Assembly: GCA_964393895.1 (NCBI GenBank)
Contig: CAYMWP010000031.1
Coordinates: 1 to 35,456, forward strand
Direction of reading: 5' to 3'
DNA from: B4-G1 sp964393895
Lineage (GTDB): Bacteria; Chloroflexota; Anaerolineae; B4-G1
DNA length: 35,456 nt
The notes under the pieces were generated by a model. The model did not search any database. It worked only from the letters and a program-made list of their open reading frames with translations, and was not told where the DNA came from. The translations under genes were made by a program, and so were the position numbers. Below, piece by piece: positions 15,266-23,053 of this stretch; position 1 is the stretch's first letter, and each line of letters opens with the position of its first letter.

Positions 15266-15268
15266 ATC

Positions 15269-15577
15269 TCACTCACTCCCCACGCTCGCACTCCGCACCC
15301 GACCCTTCCGCTCCTTCGCGATGTGACCCCGGAAGGTGCGGGTGGGGGCAAACTCGCCCAGTTTGTGTCCCACCATATCCTCGGTGATGTAAATCGGCAC
15401 GTGCCGCCGACCATCGTGCACGGCGATGGTATGCCCAATCATATGTGGGAAAATCGTCGAGGCCCGAGACCAGGTGCGGATCAGCCGCTTCTCTCCCATC
15501 TGGTTCAACCGCTCGATCTTGCGTAACAGCTTTGGGTTCACGTATGGTATCGGTCTCTTCAACGGCGACCGTGACAT
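15269..15577 (-). CDS. rpsS: 30S ribosomal protein S19
   Basis: The 102-residue S19, in the 30S head with S13, has MSRSPLKRPIPYVNPKLLRKI, SRASTIFPHMIGHTIAVHDGRRHVPIYITEDMVGHKLGEFAPTRTF in canonical order. ATG 15577 follows GGGGG. The gap to rplB is 41 nt. Confidence 0.97.
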   Translation of the reverse strand: MSRSPLKRPIPYVNPKLLRKIERLNQMGEKRLIRTWSRASTIFPHMIGHTIAVHDGRRHVPIYITEDMVGHKLGEFAPTRTFRGHIAKERKGRVRSASVGSE

Positions 15578-15618
15578 AATTATCCCCCTTCTTACTTATT
15601 CCTCAAACCACACCGGCT

Positions 15619-16455
15619 CTACCGTCGCTTCTTGCCGCGCCGGCGCACGATGTACTTTTCGGTGGCCTTGTTGCGTCGCGTCTTCTTGCCAAGCGTTTTC
15701 TTTCCCCAGGGCGACTTGGGACTCGGCATACCGATCGGGGAGCGGCCCTCGCCGCCGCCGTGAGGGTGGTCGCGCGGAGTCATAGCCGAACCGCGCACCG
15801 CCGGACGGTACCCTCGCCAGCGTTTCCGGCCGGCCTTGCCCAGCTTGATGTTGCCGTGATCCACGTTGCCCACTTGACCAATGGTAGCCATACACTCTTG
15901 GCGCACCAAGCGCACCTCACCGCTAGGAAGACGCAACGTCACGTGCTCTCCCTCTTTGGCCAGCACCTGCGCCGACGTACCGGCCGAGCGCACCATCTGC
16001 CCGCCGCGCCCCGCGCGCAACTCGATGTTGTGCACCAACGTGCCCAGCGGGATACGTTCCAACGGGAGCGCATTCCCCACGCGAATCTCCGCACTCGCGC
16101 CGCTCGTCAGCGTATCCCCCACCTGCAACCCCAAAGGAGCAATGATGTACCGCTTCTCGCCATCGGCATAGACCAACAGAGCAATGCGGGCCGAGCGATT
16201 AGGGTCATACTCGATGCTCTTCACCCGGGCAGGGACATCTATCTTGTCACGCTTGAAATCAATCAAACGGTAGAGGCGCTTATGACCACCACCCCGGTGG
16301 CGCACCGTGATACGCCCATACACGTTGCGGCCGGCCCTCTTGCGCAGCGGTCGCAGCAAACTGCGTTCTGGCCCTGTGCTCGTGATCTCCTCAAAGGTCG
16401 AACCCGTCATCCCGCGCCGGCCGGGGGAGGTCGGCTTGTACGTCTTTACCGGCAT
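15619..16455 (-). CDS. rplB: 50S ribosomal protein L2
   Basis: The 278-residue L2 is essential for subunit association and peptidyl transfer. It has the OB-like N-terminal half with GRNVYGRITVRHRGGGHKRLYRLIDF, the SH3-like domain with GTLVHNIELRAGRGGQMVRSAGT, and the C-terminal AMTPRDHPHGGGEG loop with the key histidine. ATG 16455 is 2 nt past the rplW stop. Confidence 0.97.
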   Translation of the reverse strand: MPVKTYKPTSPGRRGMTGSTFEEITSTGPERSLLRPLRKRAGRNVYGRITVRHRGGGHKRLYRLIDFKRDKIDVPARVKSIEYDPNRSARIALLVYADGEKRYIIAPLGLQVGDTLTSGASAEIRVGNALPLERIPLGTLVHNIELRAGRGGQMVRSAGTSAQVLAKEGEHVTLRLPSGEVRLVRQECMATIGQVGNVDHGNIKLGKAGRKRWRGYRPAVRGSAMTPRDHPHGGGEGRSPIGMPSPKSPWGKKTLGKKTRRNKATEKYIVRRRGKKRR

Positions 16456-16457
16456 TA

Positions 16458-16751
16458 CTATACCCCTTCAAACACGTCCAGCCGCTGATCCTCTGCCAAA
16501 GTGACTATAGCCTTCTTCCATCCAGAGCGATGGATCACTCGGCGGCGACCGGAGCGCCTGCTAATCTTGGCTGGCATAACAATTGTGTTGACTTTGGCAA
16601 CTTTTACGTCATAGATCGCTTCGATCGCCCGCTTCACCTCGATCTTGTTGGCGCCTGGGTGCACCTCAAAGGTGTACTGTCCCAGCTCTGCGATCTGATA
16701 GCGTACCTTCTCCGTATCAACCGGTCGGATGATTATCTCGTAAGGATTCAT
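16458..16751 (-). CDS. rplW: 50S ribosomal protein L23
   Basis: The 97-residue L23 surrounds the tunnel exit and docks trigger factor and SRP. It begins MNPYEIIIRPVDTEKVRYQIAELG and has YTFEVHPGANKIEVKRAIEAIYDVKV, the family core. ATG 16751 follows GGGG inside the rplD end, 5 nt away. Confidence 0.96.
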   Translation of the reverse strand: MNPYEIIIRPVDTEKVRYQIAELGQYTFEVHPGANKIEVKRAIEAIYDVKVAKVNTIVMPAKISRRSGRRRVIHRSGWKKAIVTLAEDQRLDVFEGV

Positions 16752-16756
16752 CGCCG

Positions 16757-17377
16757 TTACCCCAGGATTCCCTCTATCACCGACAATGCGCCCGCCGGCA
16801 TCAACACGTGATCGTATTTCAACAAATCACGAACGTTCAAATAGTCGGCCAGCAATGTCTTTACTTGCGGCAGGTTACGCACCGACTTTTCCATCACTTT
16901 GTCCTGCTCGGGCAGTAAAATCAACACTCGCCGCTCCAGGCCCAGGTTTTTCAACACCCGGGACATCTCTCTAGTCTTGGGCGCTTCCATCGCCAGTGCG
17001 TCCACCACGACGATTTGATCATCCGCCGCCTTGGCCGACAACGCCGAGCGTAATGCCGCGCGTCGCATCTTGCGCGGCATCTTTTTGGTATACTTGTGCG
17101 GATTTGGCCCGTGTGCGACCCCACCACCGACGAACAGGTTGGCGTTGCGGCTACCGTGACGCGCCCGCCCGGTTCCCTTCTGCCGATACCACTTGGCCTT
17201 GGTGCGATTCACCTCGCCGCGCGACTTGGCCTTGTGCGTCCCCAGACGAGCGTTCGCCAACTGGCGCGTCAATGCTTGGTGCATCAACGGCACGTTGATA
17301 GAAACCTCAAAGATGTCGGAGCGCAGTTCGACCTCGCCGACCGTTTTCCCCTCAGTGTTATAAATCGGAACAAGCAT
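16757..17377 (-). CDS. rplD: 50S ribosomal protein L4
   Basis: The 206-residue L4 sends a loop into the exit tunnel (KAKWYRQKGTGRARHGSRNANLFVGGGVAHGPNPHKYTKKMPRKMRRAAL). In E. coli it also represses its own S10 operon. A globular Rossmann-like domain follows. I choose ATG 17377 (MLVPIYNTEG) because GGAG lies 6 nt upstream; the frame extends four codons further. Confidence 0.97.
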   Translation of the reverse strand: MLVPIYNTEGKTVGEVELRSDIFEVSINVPLMHQALTRQLANARLGTHKAKSRGEVNRTKAKWYRQKGTGRARHGSRNANLFVGGGVAHGPNPHKYTKKMPRKMRRAALRSALSAKAADDQIVVVDALAMEAPKTREMSRVLKNLGLERRVLILLPEQDKVMEKSVRNLPQVKTLLADYLNVRDLLKYDHVLMPAGALSVIEGILG

Positions 17378-17392
17378 TGCTCTCCTCACAGG

Positions 17393-18046
17393 CTATTCGC
17401 CCCGCCGCTTTGCCAGCTCAGTGGATTTGCGAGCCTGCTTAACCACCAGCAACCCACCTCTAGCTCCCGGGACGCTGCCGCGCACCGCCAACAAGTTTCG
17501 CTCCGGATCCACCAACTCGACACGCAAATTCTGAGCCGTCACGCGCACGCCGCCCATACGACCGGGCATCCGCTTCCCCTTCCACACCCGGCCCGGATAG
17601 GCGCAAGCGCCGATGGAGCCCGGCGCGCGGTGCCGGTCAGACTGCCCGTGAGTCTTGGGACCACCCCTGAACCCATGCCGTTTGACCACGCCGGCAAAGC
17701 CACGCCCTTTCGAGGTGCCGACCACGTCCACCCAGTCCCCTACCTCGAAAACGTCCACCAGGACCCGTTGACCTTCTTCGATTTCTTCGTCTCGCAGGCG
17801 GAACTCTCGCAAGTGACGCAACGTAGGCAAGTCGTTGTGCGCCAAGTGTCCCCTCTCGCCGCCGCTCAACCGCTGGGGCTTTGCCTCTTCAAAGCCCAGT
17901 TGAACAGCGCTGTATTTGTCTCGCTCGAGCGTCCTCACCTGAGTTACGTAGCACGGCCCGGCCTCGATCACTGTTACCGGGATAGCCTCACCATCCTCGT
18001 TGAATACCTGAGTCATCCCGACTTTTTTACCCAAGATTGTCTTCAC
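17393..18046 (-). CDS. rplC: 50S ribosomal protein L3
   Basis: The 217-residue L3 is a 50S assembly initiator close to the peptidyl transferase centre. It starts KTILGKKVGMTQVFNEDGEAIPVTVIEAGPCYV and contains the W-finger region FRGGPKTHGQSDRHRAPGSIGACAYPGRVWKGKRMPGRMG. The start is GTG 18046, nine nt after GGAGG; the open frame to 18112 is spacer. A 129-nt spacer with hairpins separates it from rpsJ. Confidence 0.97.
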   Translation of the reverse strand: MKTILGKKVGMTQVFNEDGEAIPVTVIEAGPCYVTQVRTLERDKYSAVQLGFEEAKPQRLSGGERGHLAHNDLPTLRHLREFRLRDEEIEEGQRVLVDVFEVGDWVDVVGTSKGRGFAGVVKRHGFRGGPKTHGQSDRHRAPGSIGACAYPGRVWKGKRMPGRMGGVRVTAQNLRVELVDPERNLLAVRGSVPGARGGLLVVKQARKSTELAKRRGE

Positions 18047-18118
18047 GCCAAAACACCTCCGGGGACTGCCGGCGCCAAACGTTGGCCGCATCATCCCCAT
18101 AGCCAGAGGCACAATTGG

Positions 18119-18151
18119 GGAGGAGAGAGCATACCCCCTTCTCCCTCCTCC
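18119..18151 (-). promoter_or_regulatory. Hairpin in the rpsJ-rplC spacer
   Basis: GGAGGAG (18119-18125) and CTCCTCC (18145-18151) pair within the 129-nt spacer upstream of rplC, one of the longest in the operon. It may affect rplC translation or transcript processing. No promoter is obvious here. Confidence 0.35.
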
Positions 18152-18175
18152 GTAAACTCAAACCCGTCTCCGACC

Positions 18176-18484
18176 TTACAACTTTATTTCGATGTCTACG
18201 CCGGCCGGCAGATTCAACCGCATCAGCGAATCAATGGTTTTGTTATCCGGCTCGACTACGTCAATCAGCCGCTTGTGGGTACGGATCTCAAAGTGCTCGT
18301 GCGAATCCTTGTCTATAAAAGTCGAGCGCCGCACGGTAAACCGCTCGATCCTGGTAGGTAGAGGCACAGGCCCCACCACTGTAGCGCCCGTGCGCTCTGC
18401 CGTTTCCACTATGCGCTTGGCTGAATCATCGAGCACGCGATGATCGTAAGCCTTCAACCGGATGCGGATCTTCTGCTTAGCCAT
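18176..18484 (-). CDS. rpsJ: 30S ribosomal protein S10
   Basis: The 102-residue S10 (NusE in antitermination) has IRIRLKAYDHRVLDDSAKRIVETAERTGATVVGPVPLPT and the C-terminal THKRLIDVVEPDNKTIDSLMRLNLPAGVDIEIKL. ATG 18484 is only 10 nt after the tuf stop, so the str and S10 clusters are joined without a promoter between them. Confidence 0.98.
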   Translation of the reverse strand: MAKQKIRIRLKAYDHRVLDDSAKRIVETAERTGATVVGPVPLPTRIERFTVRRSTFIDKDSHEHFEIRTHKRLIDVVEPDNKTIDSLMRLNLPAGVDIEIKL

Positions 18485-18494
18485 ACCGCGTTAC

Positions 18495-19712
18495 CTAATC
18501 CAAAATCTCTGTGATGACGCCTTGACCAACGGTCAAACCACCCTCACGAATGGCGAAACGGGAGCCTTGCTCGACGGCGACCGGCTCGATCAACTCGACT
18601 TCCAGGTTGACGTTGTCGCCCGGCATCACCATCTCGACCCCCTCCGGCAAGGCGATCGCTCCCGTAACGTCCATCGTGCGAATGTAGAACTGTGGGCGGT
18701 AGCCGGTGAAAAAAGCCTTGTGGCGACCTCCCTCGTCCTTGCGCAACACGTACACCTCGCTCATAAAGCGTCGGTGCGGCTGAATGCTGCCGGGGATCGC
18801 CACGACCTGCCCGCGCTCCACCTCGTCCCGATTCACGCCCCGCAGCAACAATCCCGCGTTGTCGCCCGCTTTGACCACCTCGAGCACCTTGTGGAACATC
18901 TCCATCGAGGTCACCACCGTCTTGCGCGACTCTTCCTTCAGGCCCACGATTTCGACTTCGGTCATCGGCTTCATGGTGCCGCGCGTCACACGACCAGTGA
19001 CGACCGTACCGCGCCCTTTGATCGAGAAAACATCCTCGATGGGCATCATAAATGGCTTGTCCTCGTCACGCTCCGGGGTGGGGATGTAATCGTCAACCAC
19101 GCGCATCAACTCCCAGATGGACTGGTACTCATCTGCATCCGGGTCGGTGCTCTCACTCTGCAAGGCTTTCAGCGCGCTTCCGCGCACGATCGGCGTCTCG
19201 TCGCCGGGGAAGCCATAACCGTCGAGCAACTCCCGCAGCTCCAACTCGACCAACTCTAACAACTCTGGATCGTCCATCAGATCCACCTTGTTCAGGTAGA
19301 CCACGATGGCCGGCACGTTCACCTGGCGGGCCAGGAGCACGTGCTCTCGTGTCTGGGGCATCGGGCCGTCCGCTGCCGAGACGACCAGGATCGCACCATC
19401 CATCTGCGCCGCACCGGTGATCATGTTCTTGATATAGTCCCGGTGACCGGGGCAGTCAATGTGCGCATAATGCCGATTTTCCGTCTCGTATTCGACGTGC
19501 GCAATAGCCACAGTCAAGATCTTGGTTGCATCACGGCGGAACATCTTTGCGTCCGCCTTGGCCACCTCGTCGTAGGCCTGGGCCTCGGCAAACCCCTTCA
19601 TAGCGAGCACCTTGGTCAACGCTGCTGTGAGCGTTGTCTTCCCATGATCAATGTGCCCAATGGTACCGACGTTGACGTGCGGCTTTGTACGTTCAAATTT
19701 TTCTTTTGCCAT
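18495..19712 (-). CDS. tuf: Elongation factor Tu with atypical switch I
   Basis: The 405-residue GTPase delivers aminoacyl-tRNA to the ribosome. The P-loop GHIDHGKTT (19-27), DCPGH (86-90), NKVD and the SAL element are intact, and domains II and III look normal. Switch I is unusual: residues about 43-72 replace the canonical APEEKARGITI with a segment about five residues longer ending RRDATKILTVAIAH. The Mg-coordinating threonine appears retained as Thr67, but Gly-Ile before it is lost. DCPGHADY reads DCPGHRDY. Codon use is normal there and the flanks stay in frame, so a frameshift is unlikely. ATG 19712 follows AAGGAG; it lies 52 nt from fusA. Related variants may exist in other Chloroflexota. 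Confidence 0.97.
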   Translation of the reverse strand: MAKEKFERTKPHVNVGTIGHIDHGKTTLTAALTKVLAMKGFAEAQAYDEVAKADAKMFRRDATKILTVAIAHVEYETENRHYAHIDCPGHRDYIKNMITGAAQMDGAILVVSAADGPMPQTREHVLLARQVNVPAIVVYLNKVDLMDDPELLELVELELRELLDGYGFPGDETPIVRGSALKALQSESTDPDADEYQSIWELMRVVDDYIPTPERDEDKPFMMPIEDVFSIKGRGTVVTGRVTRGTMKPMTEVEIVGLKEESRKTVVTSMEMFHKVLEVVKAGDNAGLLLRGVNRDEVERGQVVAIPGSIQPHRRFMSEVYVLRKDEGGRHKAFFTGYRPQFYIRTMDVTGAIALPEGVEMVMPGDNVNLEVELIEPVAVEQGSRFAIREGGLTVGQGVITEILD

Positions 19713-19764
19713 TTTTCGCTCCTTTTCGGATGATTTAACTGTGTGCAACCACCGTGGTCGCCTC

Positions 19765-21843
19765 CTACCAACCTCCGCCATACACGATGGCGTCCATCCG
19801 TCGTTGATCTACCTTTGCGTAATGATCGAATTCCATCGTAAAACTGCACCGTCCCTGCGTCAAGCTGCGCAAGTCAGTAGCATACCCAAACATCTTTGCC
19901 AGCGGGACAAAGGCGCGTACAGCCCTCACTCCACCGGCCCGAGACGTTGCCTCTTTGATCTCGGCTCCCCGGGCGTTCAAATCGCCCATTACCTCGCCGA
20001 TGTACTCGTCGGGCACAACCGTCTCCAAGTCCATCACCGGCTCCAACAAGACCGGGTTGGCCTTCTCCACCGCCTGTCCGAAAGCCATCGTCCCAGCTAC
20101 CTTGAAGGACATCTCCGAAGACGCCTCTTCGTCCAGTTCCGCGTCGAGCAAGCGAACCTTCACGTCTACCAGTCGGTAACCGGCCAACACACCGCTCTCC
20201 ATAGCCTCGTGGCAACCCCGCTCGACCGCCTCGGCAAATTCCTGAGGCAAAGTTCGGCCCAGCGTGACGTCCTCGAAAAGGAATCCCCCGCCAGTAGGCA
20301 AAGGCTCCACTTCCAGCCACACGTGACCAAAATGCATCCGTCCGCCAGCCTGGCGCTCGAACAATCCCTCACCCTCGGCTCGCTGCGTGATCGTCTCGCG
20401 GAAACTCACCCTCGGACGGCTTACCCGCCCTTCGATGCCAAACTCACGTATCAGCCGATCGGTCAGGATCTCCAGGTGCAACTCGCCCATTCCAGAGATG
20501 AGCGTCTGGCCGGTGTTCTCGTCAACCCGCACCACAAAGGTGGGGTCCTCCTCGGCCAGTCTCTGCAACCCCTCGGTCAATCGTTCCTGATCGTCCGCCG
20601 TCCTCGGCTCAATCGCCACCGAGATGACAGGCTCTGGGAAGGAGATAGACTCCAAAACGATCGGGCCATTGGGCGCGCACAACGTCTCGCCGGTAAAGGT
20701 ATCCTTCAGCCCCAACGTCGCGCCGATGTCTCCCGCGCCCAACTCCTTAATTTCCTCCCGGCGGTCGGCAAACATACGCAGCAACTTGCTGATGCGCTCC
20801 TTACGCCGCTTGGCGACGTTGCTCACCCTTGAGCCCACTTTCACCTTTCCAGAGTAGACTCGGAAATAGGCCAACCGGCCTACGTAAGGATCGCTCGCTA
20901 TTTTAAAGACCAATGCAGCAAACGGCTCGTTCGGATCGGCGGAACGGGTCTCCACATTCTGGGTGTAGGGGTTGGTTCCCTCCACGGGTGGAACGTCCAG
21001 CGGCGATGGCAAGTAATCTACCACTGCATCCAACAAAGGCTGGATACCTCTATTCCGCAGCGCTGAACCGCACAGGACCGGATTCAACTGCCCAGACAAG
21101 GTCGCGCGCCGGAGCGCCTGCGCCAACTGAGCCGCCGAGATTTCCTGCCCATCCAGGTAGAGCATCGTCAACTCGTCATCGGTCTCGACGATCTGCTCCA
21201 CAGCTCGCTCGCGCGCCTCGAATGCCGGCTCACGCAACTCTGGCGGTATCTCGACGACTTGAGGCGACGTCCCCAAATCATCCGTCCAAACGACGGCCCG
21301 CATCTCGAGCAAGTCCACCACTCCTCGAAAATCAGACTCGCTGCCGATGGGCAATTGAATGGGGACCGGATTGGCGGACAGTCGCCCGCGGATCGTTTCG
21401 ACCGCGTGAGCGAAATCAGCGCCCAGCTTGTCCATTTTGTTAATAAAGGCGACCAGAGGCACGCCGAATTGTCGCGCCTGCCGCCACACCGTCTCCGACT
21501 GTGGTTCCACTCCGGCCACTGCGTCAAAGACGACAATTCCGCCATCGAGGACACGCAAACTGCGTTGTACCTCAGCCGTAAAATCAATGTGCCCTGGTGT
21601 ATCTACGATGTTAATCTGCCGTTCCCGCCAGAAGCAGGTCACTGCCGCTGCAGTGATCGTGATGCCTCGCTCCCGCTCCTGAGCCATCCAGTCCGTGACC
21701 GTCGTTCCATCGTCCACACTGCCAATGCGATGGGTGCGTCCTGTGTAAAACAGAACACGCTCAGTTGTCGTAGTTTTACCCGCATCAATGTGAGCGATAA
21801 TGCCGATATTCCGAATACGATCCAGCGGGTTCTGCCTGCTCAT
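19765..21843 (-). CDS. fusA: Elongation factor G
   Basis: The 692-residue translocase GTPase has IRNIGIIAHIDAGKTTTTERVLFYTG (P-loop), RERGITITAAA (switch I), DTPGHIDF (switch II) and NKMDK. Domains II-V follow, ending GYATDLRSLTQGRCSFTMEFDHYAKV. The segment VDDGTTVTDWM after the P-loop differs from the HEGAATMDWM form of E. coli EF-G and matches a style I recall from Chloroflexota. ATG 21843 has only a weak ribosome-binding site (TGGA), unlike its neighbours. Confidence 0.97.
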   Translation of the reverse strand: MSRQNPLDRIRNIGIIAHIDAGKTTTTERVLFYTGRTHRIGSVDDGTTVTDWMAQERERGITITAAAVTCFWRERQINIVDTPGHIDFTAEVQRSLRVLDGGIVVFDAVAGVEPQSETVWRQARQFGVPLVAFINKMDKLGADFAHAVETIRGRLSANPVPIQLPIGSESDFRGVVDLLEMRAVVWTDDLGTSPQVVEIPPELREPAFEARERAVEQIVETDDELTMLYLDGQEISAAQLAQALRRATLSGQLNPVLCGSALRNRGIQPLLDAVVDYLPSPLDVPPVEGTNPYTQNVETRSADPNEPFAALVFKIASDPYVGRLAYFRVYSGKVKVGSRVSNVAKRRKERISKLLRMFADRREEIKELGAGDIGATLGLKDTFTGETLCAPNGPIVLESISFPEPVISVAIEPRTADDQERLTEGLQRLAEEDPTFVVRVDENTGQTLISGMGELHLEILTDRLIREFGIEGRVSRPRVSFRETITQRAEGEGLFERQAGGRMHFGHVWLEVEPLPTGGGFLFEDVTLGRTLPQEFAEAVERGCHEAMESGVLAGYRLVDVKVRLLDAELDEEASSEMSFKVAGTMAFGQAVEKANPVLLEPVMDLETVVPDEYIGEVMGDLNARGAEIKEATSRAGGVRAVRAFVPLAKMFGYATDLRSLTQGRCSFTMEFDHYAKVDQRRMDAIVYGGGW

Positions 21844-21869
21844 CGTCCAATCTTGGATTTAGTGATATC

Positions 21870-21899
21870 AGATTTGTAGATTGTCAAATCCGCAAATCT
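21870..21899 (-). repeat. Foldable AT-rich spacer between rpsG and fusA
   Basis: AGATTTG (21870-21876) can pair with CAAATCT (21893-21899), and GATTTG with the inner CAAATC (21885-21890). The whole 63-nt spacer is AT-rich compared with its flanks and resembles the 6551-6597 hairpin in its GATTTG/CAAATC units. A TTGACA hexamer is present on the minus strand but lacks a good -10 partner. Confidence 0.4.
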
Positions 21900-21906
21900 T
21901 GATTCC

Positions 21907-22377
21907 CTACCACCGATAGTGAGCAAAGGCACGGTTGGCCTCAGCCATACGATGTGTGTCTTCTCTCTTTTTAACTGCCGCCCCGGTTCCACGCGCTGCG
22001 TCCATCAACTCACTGGCTAGTTTTTGGGACATGGTTTTATCGGAGCGATTGCGAGCAGCGGTCAGTATCCAACGCATCGCCAAGCTATCCCGACGATGGG
22101 GTGGCACTTCGACCGGGATCTGATACGTAGAGCCTCCCACACGACGAGGCTTGACCTCCAACACCGGAGCGACGTTCCCCATCGCATCTTCCAGCACCTC
22201 CAAAGGAGGTTTTTTCATCTGCTCCCCAACAATATCCAGCGCATCGTACATAATACGAGTCGCTACGCTCTTCTTCCCGTACTTCATGATCCTATTGATG
22301 AGCCGTGCCACTGTCACGCTGCCATAGCGAACATCAGGTTCAACTTTTCGTCTAGGAGGACGATACCGTCGCGGCAT
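21907..22377 (-). CDS. rpsG: 30S ribosomal protein S7
   Basis: The 156-residue S7 initiates 30S head assembly. It opens MPRRYRPPRRKVEPDVRYGSVTVARLINRIMKYGKKSVA and carries ALEVLEDAMGNVAPVLEVKPRRVGGSTYQIPVEV-type core and a RMAEANRAFAHYRW end. ATG 22377 follows GGAGAGG. It lies 21 nt after rpsL. Confidence 0.97.
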   Translation of the reverse strand: MPRRYRPPRRKVEPDVRYGSVTVARLINRIMKYGKKSVATRIMYDALDIVGEQMKKPPLEVLEDAMGNVAPVLEVKPRRVGGSTYQIPVEVPPHRRDSLAMRWILTAARNRSDKTMSQKLASELMDAARGTGAAVKKREDTHRMAEANRAFAHYRW

Positions 22378-22398
22378 AATTCACCTCTCCTAATCTTG

Positions 22399-22815
22399 TT
22401 ACTTGGGGCGTTTGGCCCCATACTTGGAACGCCCCCGAGAGCGCCCATCCACGCCCGTTGCATCAATAGCACCGCGAACCAGGTGATAACGCACGCCAGG
22501 CAAGTCCTTGACACGCCCTCCGCGCACCAACACGACCGAGTGCTCTTGCAACATGTGTCCCTCGCCTGGGATGTAAGCAGTCACCTCAATGCCATTGCTC
22601 AACCGCACACGGGCAATCTTTCGCAAGGCAGAGTTGGGCTTTTTGGGCGTCATGGTGCGCACCTGCGTGCATACACCGCGCTTCTGCGGCGACCCTTTCG
22701 CGCTCGCAGAGCGTCTCTGCTTGAAGGAATTAAAGGTGTACTGCAGAGCCGGCGCTTTGGACTTGCGCGGTTTCGGTTTTCTTCCCTTGCGAACCAACTG
22801 ATTGATGGTGGGCAC
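22399..22815 (-). CDS. rpsL: 30S ribosomal protein S12
   Basis: The 138-residue S12 controls decoding accuracy. It starts PTINQLVRKGRKPKPRKSKAPAL and has MTPKKPNSALRKIARVRLSNG and VLVRGGRVKDLPGVRYHLVRG. The lysines whose replacement gives streptomycin resistance (E. coli 42 and 87) are both wild type. The start is GTG 22815 with GGAGGTAGGAG upstream. It is the first gene of the long ribosomal transcript. Confidence 0.97.
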   Translation of the reverse strand: MPTINQLVRKGRKPKPRKSKAPALQYTFNSFKQRRSASAKGSPQKRGVCTQVRTMTPKKPNSALRKIARVRLSNGIEVTAYIPGEGHMLQEHSVVLVRGGRVKDLPGVRYHLVRGAIDATGVDGRSRGRSKYGAKRPK

Positions 22816-22844
22816 GTCTCCTACCTCCACAAACTCAGTGAAGA

Positions 22845-22870
22845 AGGCCATCCACCCGTACCGATGGCCT
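22845..22870 (-). promoter_or_regulatory. Hairpin in the rpsL leader
   Basis: AGGCCATC (22845-22852) pairs perfectly with GATGGCCT (22863-22870) around a 10-nt loop, between the inferred transcription start near 22930 and the rpsL ribosome-binding site. It is a candidate site for feedback control or NusB/S10-type antitermination. Confidence 0.4.
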
Positions 22871-22936
22871 CCCCAAAAACGAATCTCTCCAGTTGTCAAT
22901 CGAATAGCAGGGTCTCTAGCTGCCACTCATCAACGC

Positions 22937-22964
22937 ATTTTACCACGAATTTTTAAAAAGTCAA
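22937..22964 (-). promoter_or_regulatory. Promoter of the str-S10-spc-alpha operon
   Basis: On the minus strand TTGACT (22964 to 22959) and TAAAAT (22942 to 22937) are 16 bp apart, with a TG at the extended -10 position (CGTGGTAAAAT). Transcription would start near 22930, leaving a leader of about 115 nt before rpsL. Confidence 0.7.
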
Positions 22965-23053
22965 AAGAGTTACAGCACCCCTCTCGACGGGCGAATAGGG
23001 AATCCGCCCCCACCCGGCGTATCTTCTCAGGTGAGAAGTTTGCCCCGACTGCG

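Noticed and set aside
19482..19586. Frameshift explaining the odd EF-Tu switch I
   Set aside because: The frame is continuous, codon choice is normal and both flanks are in the same frame, so a double compensating shift is unlikely.
21844..21906. Promoter in the rpsG-fusA spacer (TTGACA present)
   Set aside because: No acceptable -10 hexamer lies 15-19 bp downstream.
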